NCBI GenBank assembly: GCA_013399855.1
Contig: VXAY01000169.1
Span: 406,263 to 470,262 of the forward strand
From: Oxyruncus cristatus
Taxonomy: Eukaryota; Chordata; Aves; Passeriformes; Cotingidae
Length of the DNA stretch: 64,000 nucleotides
Direction: 5' to 3'
The notes under the pieces were generated by a model, which was not told the DNA's origin, did not search any database, and worked only from the letters and a program-made list of their open reading frames with translations. The first letter of the stretch is position 1. The number at the start of each line of letters is the position of its first letter. This document shows, in pieces, positions 24,401 through 31,554 of this stretch. A program made the translations under genes and the position numbers.

Positions 24401-27400
24401 CGGTGTTTCAGTACAGCACCTGCGTCCAATCACCAAGGAACGAAGCCAGCACTGACCATCACCACTAGCTGGTGCCCCGTTCCCTCACCACAAACACACA
24501 ATCAGAGGCAGCAGCACTGCACTGGCACAGCCATGCTCCCACCTCATCTCAAACATCAGATCCTGCAGCTTGTAGGATGTTTCCCTGCCGCAGATGTGGA
24601 CGTAGAACTGGGTAGGAGAGACGACGAATTCCACGATGACTCCCACCAAGCACCTGCTCTTCAGAGGTGGTAAACTGGAAAGGCTTCTGTCCTGAACAGC
24701 GTCGGGGGGGATTTCCAGAGTCACTGTCAGCTTGTTCGGTAGCACCTGCTGAAAATCTTGAGGCTACAAAGGGGTAAGAGGAAGGTGGCGCTCAGATGTC
24801 TCGTCATACACTGATCACACATAACTGGCCTTTCCAGTAAGTTAAAAAAAATAGTTCTGCTTTCCCAGCAACCTGTGAACTACTGAATACCAGAGAATCT
24901 AACAAATTGCACAAACTTGGATCCAAACTTTCTCTGTGGGAAGTTTTCACACCCTCTTTCTTCCTTCCCTCCAGTGTAAAGAGGGGTGCAACAAAAATAC
25001 CTTGCTCATATTCCTCCAAGGAATAAAGGAGGGGAATTGAAGTCACATCATGTACTTAGATAAAAGCAGTGAATGGCTGTTGCAAAAGAAAGAAAGCAAA
25101 ACAGAGCAAACCCCCCCGCAAAAAGAAACAAACAAAACCAAACCCCCAACAAAATCCAACCCACCTCTTCACCAGATTTTACTGAAAAGATGTTATTTCT
25201 ATATTCCATGACCACGAAAAAGTACATAACTGAATGAGCAAAACTATCTGAAAATGACTCAGAAGTGGCAGAAGGCATAAATGCATCCCACTCGCACACT
25301 AGGACAAAACCAAACAAAATCTACAAGCTTTGTTCTTTTCTTACTCCAGACAGATTCGCACGACTGGGCTGTTAGCACAGCTGTCAATCGAGTGTTATTC
25401 TTACTGCTGAAAACATTATTTCCTTTGAACCAGTGTAGATGGGAACAGTCCATCAACAATGCAAACCCAACTCAATAAGAAGTTATCACCCACTTGAACA
25501 AGACATGAAAAAGCCACAGATCCGCTTGTCCACCACTTACTTGTTTGAGGGGATCACCCGAACTTACTGCTTGTGTTTCCACTGGCTCCCACTTCATCAG
25601 AAGGGCTGCCTGGTCGAAGTTATCTGTCTCACAGATGGGTTCCAAAGGAGGCATCTCGGCTGCAAAGATGACATTTTGGCTGTTATTCTTACTGATTGGA
25701 TTGATGCAGTGTAGCATATTAAGCAGAAGGAGAAAACATCTGAAAACACTGGTGGTGTTTTCCTCATTTCTTGTAGCATTCACAGCCACCACATTCATAA
25801 GGATTCACTGTATTAAGCTGAAACAAACCAAAACAATTGCTTGCTCTTACAAGCATGCTAAGTGCTAAAGTCCACTGCTAGAACGATGCCAAAATGAATT
25901 TTCCCCAGAAAAGCCAGGAATTTGTCAGTAACTCTATGTGATTTTTCCACCCTCTACTGTAGGTTTTATGAGAACACCGAGGGCATCTGCAGTCTCATCT
26001 CTTTTGTGGAACATTGGAGCTGTGCCTTTCAGGCCAGTGTTAAAATGTGGTCTCAAAAAACAGTATCACAAAGGCTTCACCAGCCCACAGAGCAGATGTT
26101 AAGAAAATCCTTCTGGTTTTGTTACCTAGTGCATAGAATGACTAGAAATTCAGTCCTACACACACACACTCAGAAAGTCCATGCTCTGAAAACAGGCTAA
26201 ACATCCCTTCTTTTACCCCACATCAAAAAACAGTGGCAACATCTTGAAAAATTCCAGTCAAACTCTCAACTCTCTGCTACCAAGACAACTGCCTTGTGAC
26301 AGCTGCTTCTGTAGCACACAACAGCCCTTCTGTGCTAAAACCCGGGGGAACCTAGACTACTACAGCAGCTGGAAATGCAGCAGGAGCCACTTGAAATGTA
26401 GTTGCTTGGCTACAGAGCTTGTAAGAGCTACTTTGTGCTTCCAGCCAAACACACCCCCTCACCTCGCAGCATCTCTTCGTCCTGCACCTCACCTTGAGGC
26501 ACCTCTTCGTCCTGCACCTCACCTTGAGGCACCTCTTCCTGCTCTGCCTCATTTGCCAGGTACTGTCTCAGGACCAGCAAGGAACCTGCCTTTGTCTGCT
26601 CAACCACAATGAAATCAGACACACTCCTGAGGGCTTCAAGCGTGGAAGAAAATCCGTACTGCCTGTACGGGAACGCCCGGCCAAAGCATCTGAGGAAGGC
26701 CTTGTCCAAGTCCTGGAGCAGAAGAGGGGAGGAGCTCAGCAGGTCCTGCAGCTCAGCCTTCACTGTCGCTGGCAGGACGGGAGTCCTGGCTCTCAGAGGG
26801 GAACACTGTGGATTCTTAGAGTTCTTAGAGGCAGACGCAGCATTTGCCTTCGGAGGAGTTCTCTTCCACGCCTTAGTACATGTCCTTCCCTTCTGGCAGG
26901 CAACCAGCTTGGCAATGCCTTTGGTGGTGTCATCTGCAATGGCTACAACAGAATGAAACACAGAACCAAAACAACGAACTACTGAAAGCCCTGCACTGGC
27001 AAAGCTCCTCTTCATTCTTTCTTTCCTCTTCCCCCCCACCCTTTTCAGAAGCAGGTGCCTTCTGCAAAAGCAATCAAACTAACTCATGGCTGAACTAACC
27101 CCTTTTTAGAAGCCACCAGTCTGCACCCTTATCCCTATAAACTCACAGCAGGTAGGAAGGCAGGTCAAGTTCTTGGATGCAGTGTCACAAACAAAACCTG
27201 CTGAGAGTTTTGCTGGGAAAGCAGAACCACAGTAAACTCCCACTACAGAGCACTCCCCTGCCAGGCAAGGTCTCCCTGGAGAGCAGCCCAGGTCTTTTCC
27301 ATGCTTCTAAACAACTTTTTCTGGTCTTAACCATAGCACTCAAAAAGTCCCCAAACATTTCACCCTTCCCAATCAATTCTTTGCACCTACCATTTTTTTC

Positions 27401-28468
27401 CACAACTTCAAAGTCTCCAAAGAAAATGAAAAAGGTTCTTCGATGCAGACTAAACTTCCCATGGGGTTAGGCAGGGAAACATTTATAGCTTCTTCCGAGA
27501 GGCCCCATCCCCGGTTTTGGCTTCTGCTCTAGTCTGCATTTACAGGAAAAGTGATGCTTACCAGCTCTAGTGTACCCATAGGAAATGTTACCTGTTTCTA
27601 AACGAAGTGCAGAACGCAAAAATGTACAAAAATAACTAGAAGCCTGGGTAATTCTCTCAGAAGGAAAGGAAGTGTTAAAAGGCAGATCAAAAATGAAGAA
27701 GAAACATCAAAGACAAGAAGTTAACCAGAGAGGAACAAGAAACAGACACGTGACACAGGGCATCACTTCACACCAGTATGAGGTTCCAAACAACTCCTCC
27801 ACCCAACAGAACCTCACCTTTGAGGATAACAGTGCCACTCTTACAAGAGATTCGGACAACTTCAGGCATATGTGTCACCAGCTCCAAGGTGGACTGGAAG
27901 CCCAGGTCTTGGAGGGGCAGAGGTTTGCAGACCATGGCCATGTACTGCTCCTCCAGCTCTGGGGGCGTTAGGCCCTCCTTGGCAGCTATCAGCATCGCTC
28001 TCACCTCCTTCTTCAGCAGCTCCATGAGCTGCACCTGCTTTGCCGTGTCTGTGCTAAAGGGGAAATGCAAGCCAGCAGATGACAACCTGCAGCACCACAG
28101 CTGCTCAAAATCCGGGGGAATTCCGACTCGCTCCCACCGAGAGCTTGAGGGGGTTAGCGAGCAGCAGGTTCACCAACCCACTACCTACCAACCTCTGTAT
28201 TCACTCACCAGCGCCCCTGGAGTTTAGCGCACCCCTAAACTGCCCTCCACAATCCCTGCCGCTCCAGAGACCCTGCGCCCTCAAACTGCTGCCCGAGGAA
28301 CCCCCCACCGACCCGAACGCTTCGGTGCTCCTCACAGAACCCCCTGTGCGCCTCAGCCTGGAGGGTTCGCCCCTCAGCCTCACAGGGTCGCTGTCCCCCA
28401 CAGTCACCCCGGAGCCCCATCCCGGGACACCCCCACCCCTCCCGTCGGCCCCACACTCACGACGCCAT
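18349..28468 (-). CDS. TDRD5: TDRD5, Tudor domain-containing protein 5 (ten coding exons, whole gene span)
   Basis: TDRD5 is a germ-cell cytoplasmic protein of the nuage that supports piRNA production, transposon silencing and spermatid development. Joined in order, the exons are 28468-28461, 28053-27818, 26942-26463 (or two shorter ends), 25659-25568, 24763-24543, 23863-23657, 22642-22576, 21653-21453, 19127-18966 and 18486-18349. All junctions are GT-AG with matching phases, giving 604 codons including the stop. LOTUS domain 1 covers about residues 8-81, LOTUS 2 about 137-208, and the extended Tudor domain about 300-504. Human TDRD5 is about 980 residues with three LOTUS domains; the third and most of the long C-terminal tail are missing here. 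The gene is head-to-head with NPHS2, as in mammals. Identity is sure; the exact ends of exon 3 and the absence of further in-phase exons are less so. Confidence 0.93.
18966..19127 (-). CDS. TDRD5: TDRD5 coding exon 9
   Basis: The acceptor TTGTTCCTAG is followed by [17 protein letters not shown], which matches mammalian FSELNPLALY just after the Tudor fold. The 54-codon exon is acidic and Gln-rich, starts and ends in phase 0, and closes with CAG then GTGAGA. Confidence 0.85.
19772..20985 (-). mobile_element. CR1 LINE, 3-prime part with reverse-transcriptase reading frame
   Basis: The minus strand carries a reading frame of about 207 codons (20972-20349) with CR1 reverse-transcriptase landmarks: [51 protein letters not shown] and FADGTKVG. 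The catalytic FADD-type motif reads FADG, so the second catalytic Asp is lost, and the frame shifts further on. It lies in the intron between TDRD5 exons 8 and 9 in the same orientation as the gene. The element is 5-prime truncated, as is usual for CR1, and is certainly inactive. Confidence 0.9.
21453..21653 (-). CDS. TDRD5: TDRD5 coding exon 8 (end of extended Tudor domain)
   Basis: 67 codons, phase 0 to 0. It contains [19 protein letters not shown] and [14 protein letters not shown], matching LVGVVDEYVDGILNIFLCD and SNEDVYFHHVLR of the mammalian protein. This is the C-terminal SN-like part of the extended Tudor domain. The acceptor is TTCTCCCTCAG and the donor CAG/GTCAGG. Confidence 0.95.
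22576..22642 (-). CDS. TDRD5: TDRD5 coding exon 7
   Basis: A 67-base exon encoding [20 protein letters not shown], a very close match to the mammalian [18 protein letters not shown] segment. The acceptor is TATTTTAG and the donor GAG/GTACAT. Its first base completes the lysine codon left open by exon 6. It is too short to stand out as an open frame and was found by splice phase and homology. Confidence 0.95.
23190..23632 (+). mobile_element. Old CR1 LINE fragment, antisense to TDRD5
   Basis: The plus strand keeps a decayed CR1 reverse-transcriptase motif, [15 protein letters not shown], and further 3-prime the GNIPKSS-like end region ('ggaacaggttgcccaaagag') and a worn terminal 'aatccaacctcag'. 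It has many indels. It lies in the intron between TDRD5 exons 6 and 7, and its 3-prime end comes within about 25 bases of the exon 6 splice donor. Confidence 0.75.
23657..23863 (-). CDS. TDRD5: TDRD5 coding exon 6 (Tudor core)
   Basis: 207 bases encoding the Tudor core: [50 protein letters not shown]. The aromatic residues of the methylarginine cage region (WWYR, FYADYG) are kept. The match to mammalian TDRD5 is near identical in [10 protein letters not shown] and QEVEVFY. The acceptor is TCTTTTACAG and the donor AA/GTAAGT. Confidence 0.97.
24543..24763 (-). CDS. TDRD5: TDRD5 coding exon 5 (start of extended Tudor domain)
   Basis: 221 bases. After a linker containing [19 protein letters not shown] (mammalian QVETNK and IPPDAVPNK) comes [20 protein letters not shown], the N-terminal strand and helix of the extended Tudor fold, ending in FEMR. 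The acceptor TTTGTAG gives phase 0; the donor AG/GTGGGA leaves phase 2, completed by exon 6. Confidence 0.95.
25568..25659 (-). CDS. TDRD5: TDRD5 coding exon 4 (linker)
   Basis: 92 bases, acceptor TCTTTGCAG, donor GCA/GTAAGT. It translates in phase as [20 protein letters not shown] and [10 protein letters not shown], an acidic linker before the Tudor region. Similarity to other TDRD5 proteins is weak, but the phase fits both neighbours (1 in, 0 out). Confidence 0.8.
25935..26125 (-). pseudogene. Possible decayed LOTUS-3 exon of TDRD5
   Basis: In one minus-strand frame the intron between exons 3 and 4 reads KPEGFS-stop-HLLCGL...[10 protein letters not shown]. It is spaced like the KFPEGLFISKLLGEF...LSPKQLGFL stretch of the third LOTUS domain of mammalian TDRD5, at the right place in the gene. 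There are two in-frame stops and few identities, so the resemblance may be chance. Confidence 0.2.
26461..26546 (-). repeat. 30-bp tandem repeat carrying three splice donors
   Basis: Two near-perfect 30-base units and a third diverged one read on the gene strand as GAAGAGGTGCCTCAAG/GTGAG..., each with an in-phase GT donor. Translated, they give repeated [10 protein letters not shown]. Because 30 is a multiple of 3, any donor keeps the frame into exon 4. Confidence 0.85.
26463..26942 (-). CDS. TDRD5: TDRD5 coding exon 3 (LOTUS domain 2)
   Basis: It opens (after TGTTGTAG) with [18 protein letters not shown], matching the mammalian IPDESTKGIASLVAKQ. The second LOTUS/OST-HTH domain follows: [54 protein letters not shown]. 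The exon end is ambiguous. Three equally phased donors (AG/GTGAG) end it at 26523, 26493 or 26463, each 30 bases apart, inside a tandem repeat. The longest choice adds two 10-residue units of the type [10 protein letters not shown]. Confidence 0.92.
27818..28053 (-). CDS. TDRD5: TDRD5 coding exon 2 (LOTUS domain 1)
   Basis: 236 bases encoding the first LOTUS/OST-HTH domain: [60 protein letters not shown]. This follows the mammalian LRKEIRSLLISTKDGL and LGYRSTMELVLDMPDVVRV pattern. The acceptor CCCCTTTAG and donor CTCAAAG/GTGAGG are clear. An internal ATG at 28025 lies close to the mammalian start, but exon 1 supplies an in-frame ATG upstream. Confidence 0.96.
28461..28468 (-). CDS. TDRD5: TDRD5 coding exon 1 (start codon)
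   Basis: ATGGCGTC followed by a perfect GTGAGT donor inside the CpG island. Joined to exon 2 it reads [16 protein letters not shown] in frame. The next ATG (28025) would give a protein 14 residues shorter. This start is preferred because the splice phase and island position both support it. Confidence 0.75.
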
Positions 28469-28596
28469 GACTCCCTCCTCTCGACGCGCATGCGCACCGC
28501 CTTTCCCGCCTTTACGGGGCGCGAGGGCGGGGCGGTGCCTCTCCCCCCCTCCCACCGCCGCCATTGCGGAGCGGCTGAGGGGGGGCGGGCGCCGCC

Positions 28597-28616
28597 NNNN
28601 NNNNNNNNNNNNNNNN
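28597..28616. other. Assembly gap (20 N)
   Basis: Exactly 20 N bases within a very GC-rich tract (GGGGGGGCGGGCGCCGCC on its left). The true missing length is unknown; a fixed 20-base filler in such DNA usually marks unsequenced GC-rich promoter. Confidence 0.99.
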
Positions 28617-28707
28617 TGAGGCGGGCGGAGCTTCCACCTGCGCGGAGGCAGTGCCCCCGCCTATTTAAAAAACCCAAACAAAACAAAACAACCACGTGAG
28701 GTGTCAC

Positions 28708-29180
28708 GGGACCGCAGGATTGATTGGGTTGGAGAAGATCTCACGAGACCATCGGGTCCAACCTATGGCCAAACACCACCTCTTCAGTGAGACCAATGCA
28801 CTGAGTGCCGTGCACAGTCTTTGCTTAAACACCTCCAGGGATGGTGACTCCACCACCTCCCATGGGCAGCCTGTTCCGATGTTTAATCACCCTTTCCGTG
28901 AAGAAATTCTTCCTAATGTCCAACCTAAACCTCCCCTGGCCCAGCTTAGGACTATGTCCATTTGTCCTGTCCCTGGTTGCCTGGGGGAAAGCACTAACCC
29001 CTACCTGGCTACAACCTCTTTTCAGGTGGTTGTAGAGAGTGAGAAGGTCCCCCTGAGCCTCCTTTTCCCCAGGCTGAGCCCTCACAGCTCCCTCAGCTGC
29101 TCCTCATCAGACTTGTGTTCCAGACCCTTCTCCAGCTTCACTGCCCTTCTCTGCACTTATTCCAGCACCTCAGTGTCCCA
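28708..29180 (-). mobile_element. CR1 LINE 3-prime fragment
   Basis: Reverse complement of the last part of CR1 ORF2 and its 3-prime UTR. The plus strand has GGGTTGGAGAAGATCTCACG, CATCGGGTCCAACC, then the antisense of the conserved LDIRKNFFTERVIKHRNRLP segment and TLYNHLKRGCSQVGVS. It lies only about 90 bases from the gap in the TDRD5 island. Confidence 0.9.
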
Positions 29181-29186
29181 CTGTTA

Positions 29187-29430
29187 TTAAGAGGAGTCTT
29201 GTATTTTGTAAAAGGAGTTTTGTATTGTAAGGAGTCTTGTATTTTTTGTCTCATCTCAGAGGAAAATCCACAGTGGAGATGCAAAAAGCACATTGTGAAA
29301 GAGCCACACACAAAACAGGACCAGTTCCTTCAAGGTGATGATATTCAAACCCAAACACTGTTACTTGTTAGTAAGAGGAGTCTTGTATTTTTCAGTCCCC
29401 TCTGAGTGGAAAATCCACAATGGAGACACT
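29187..29430. repeat. Local direct duplication beside CR1
   Basis: The motif AGGAGTCTTGTATTTT recurs at about 29192, 29230 and 29377, with a shorter variant near 29214. The copies at 29229-29280 and 29374-29426 also share the following GGAAAATCCACA-TGGAGA, so about 50 bases were duplicated about 145 bases apart. Confidence 0.75.
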
Positions 29431-29940
29431 GAGTGACTTTCCCAAAGCCACAGAGCGTGGTAAAGTGTGGTACAATGGCTGTTTCCTAACGGCTCACAGA
29501 CTTCTAAGAAACCCTGTCACCAGCACAGCTATTTCCACACAGGAATACGTTTCAGAATAAAACAGGAGCTGAGGCTGCAGATTTTGGGACAGCAAAGGTT
29601 GCAAACCTGTCAGCATGTGCTCCCAGAACATGTCCCCTGTTCCAAGGGAGCAGCCAAAAACATCCCGCAGGGATGGTGGAGTCTGGACCCACTGGTTGAA
29701 TAAAACATCAAACGAAACCAGCAAGTTGCAGGTTTGGAGGTGTTGAATATGCCACGGTGCTTTTGACAAGATACCAACAGGAATCCAAAACCAGACCTGA
29801 GCTGCTGTTTGCTGCTGCTGCTTAAAACTCCACCTGCCCTTTCAGCAGCTGGAGACCATCTCACCCAGTCCCATGTTGGCCAGCTGATAAACACCAAATG
29901 CAAAAGGTTTCTGGAGCACTTCCAAAGTATGTACACTATA
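29430..29940. other. Spacer, no recognised feature
   Basis: Unique-looking DNA between the local duplication and the AATT microsatellite. Nothing in either strand resembles an exon, RNA gene or known repeat. Confidence 0.5.
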
Positions 29941-30080
29941 ATTATTAATAATTAATTAATTAATTAATTAATTAATTAATTAATTAATTAATTAATTAAT
30001 TAATTAATTAATTAATTAATTAATTAATTAATTAATTAATTAATTAATTAATTAATTATTAATAATTAATTAATTAATTA
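29941..30080. repeat. Long AATT tetranucleotide microsatellite
   Basis: About 140 bases of almost uninterrupted AATT/TTAA units. The interruption ATTATTAATAATT occurs near both ends, at about 29941 and 30057. The unit is self-complementary, so either strand can fold on itself. Confidence 0.97.
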
Positions 30081-30084
30081 CAGC

Positions 30085-31275
30085 CCTTTTACACCCAACT
30101 TTTCTCCATCCATAACTTCCCTGGTGACCTGCTGACAAGGCACCCAGCACGTCAGAGCAGAGAAAGCCGGCAGCTGGTGCTCCTGCCCTCCCTGCCTGCA
30201 ATATCCTGACTCCCTGTGGGCCCACAAGTCTCCAATAAAACAGGAATCTGTGAAAAAACAAGAGCAGCACATCCCCAGACAGCTTCCCAGCTCCCTCCAG
30301 CTACTCCTCCACTCTACAGACCGGGAATCCCCAAGCTCAGCACTGTCCTGCCTTATGTCCCAGCTGTGTCTTGCCTGTAGTATGATTTCTATATATGATT
30401 TCTAGCCAGGTGCTGGTTTCTTTAATACAGTCGGTGACTTTAAAACACTTCAAAAGTGTTTTAAACCTTCTTCCAGAAGTTTCTGCAGATGTCACCACAG
30501 GCTGACCAGCATGAAAAGAGAAGGCTCCTGTGTTTGCTCTACCACGCTCCTTCTGTGGAAAATTAGGAAGGCATTTAGGCACAAACTCTTTTGGCAATTT
30601 AGACTCAACAGCTCCATCCCAGGAATGGCCACCATGCTTTGCATCCTTTCAGGGAAGTTCATGGCTGAACCGGACCAGTTAATTTCCCACCTTGCTAAAA
30701 TGTGAGGTGATCCTGGCGAGAAGGGCTTTGCTGCCAGTGTCCCTCCAAAGGGCTGCTGGAGAGCAGAGCAGCGTGAGATGCTGTTCACCCAGACATTTGC
30801 TGCAACACCCACTCCAAACACTCTTGAGTAAACCACTGGGCCCACCAGCAAAGGTTTTTCACCTTAGTGTGAATTCTGGGCCACTCTCACCATTTGAGGT
30901 CTTTGGGGCCACAAGCCTGACACTTACTTTCGATTGCTTTTCAACAACTTTGCACAAGCCATCTACTAAAACCATCTGAGTGCTTCTGATTGTATTTTAT
31001 TCCCAAAAGCAGGATGCACAGCATGTCCTCCTGGAGTCCCCCATGTCCCCCAAGGTCTAACCTTCCTTCCCATCTCCACGGCAGTGTGTGATGAGAGCCG
31101 AGCAGCTGGAAACAGCTTGCTCCCTTTACTGTCCATTGCAGCTGACAAGCCCCTGATGGACTTGAAACAAACCTCCTCGATGTCACACCTCCCTTTCTCT
31201 CCTCCCCTGCCTGCAGCAATAAATTCAAGCACGTACTCATTCTGCCCCCACAGGCAGCTGTGGGCTCCTTGGCAC
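30085..31275. other. Upstream region of NPHS2
   Basis: Spacer leading to the podocin start codon, without CpG enrichment or a clear TATA box near the start. It may hold the podocyte promoter and 5-prime UTR, but no element could be named with support. Confidence 0.45.
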
Positions 31276-31283
31276 AGATGAGG

Positions 31284-31554
31284 ATGGATAAGAGGGCTCG
31301 GAGCTCTTCCAGGGAGTCTCATAGAAGACGTAAAGAGTCCCCGGGTACTCAGAGCAAGCGAGAGAAGAGGGAGAGCAGCAGAGAAGGCGGCAGAGGAAGG
31401 GGAGACATAAAGCAGGAGAAAGCAAAGGAGACCAAGAGCACTGCGGGGACTGATGGCAGGGTGCACACCTCCACGGTGGTGGACGTGGATGAGGTGGTGT
31501 CTGAGGAAGAAATGGAGGCAATGGCATTGCTGGACAGCGAGCAGCAAGAGGAAG
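31284..31554 (+). CDS. NPHS2: NPHS2 exon 1
   Basis: 90 codons, [20 protein letters not shown] to DSEQQEE, aligned with human [12 protein letters not shown] and VVDVDEV. The ATG at 31284 has A at -3 and G at +4. An in-frame ATG two codons earlier (31278) has a weaker context, so 31284 is chosen. The donor is GAAG/GTATGG, phase 1. Confidence 0.93.

Larger units (their letters stand above)
28230..28690. promoter_or_regulatory. TDRD5: CpG-island promoter of TDRD5, interrupted by an assembly gap
   Basis: GC- and CpG-rich DNA surrounding TDRD5 exon 1, with CGCATGCGC near 28487 (an NRF1-type palindrome core) and GC boxes (GGGGCGGGG type) near 28523-28534. There is no TATA box at a usual distance. 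It is the only island in the spacer shared with the divergent NPHS2. Confidence 0.6.

Noticed and set aside
25048..25317. Possible LOTUS-3 exon in the intron between TDRD5 exons 4 and 5
   Set aside because: One frame ends [18 protein letters not shown], slightly like the end of LOTUS 3, with usable splice sites, but the phase does not fit the flanking exons and the rest of the domain is absent.
26352..26552. CRISPR-like or satellite reading of the 30-bp repeats
   Set aside because: Only about three units and no spacers; the repeats sit in a coding exon and are explained as a tandem duplication.
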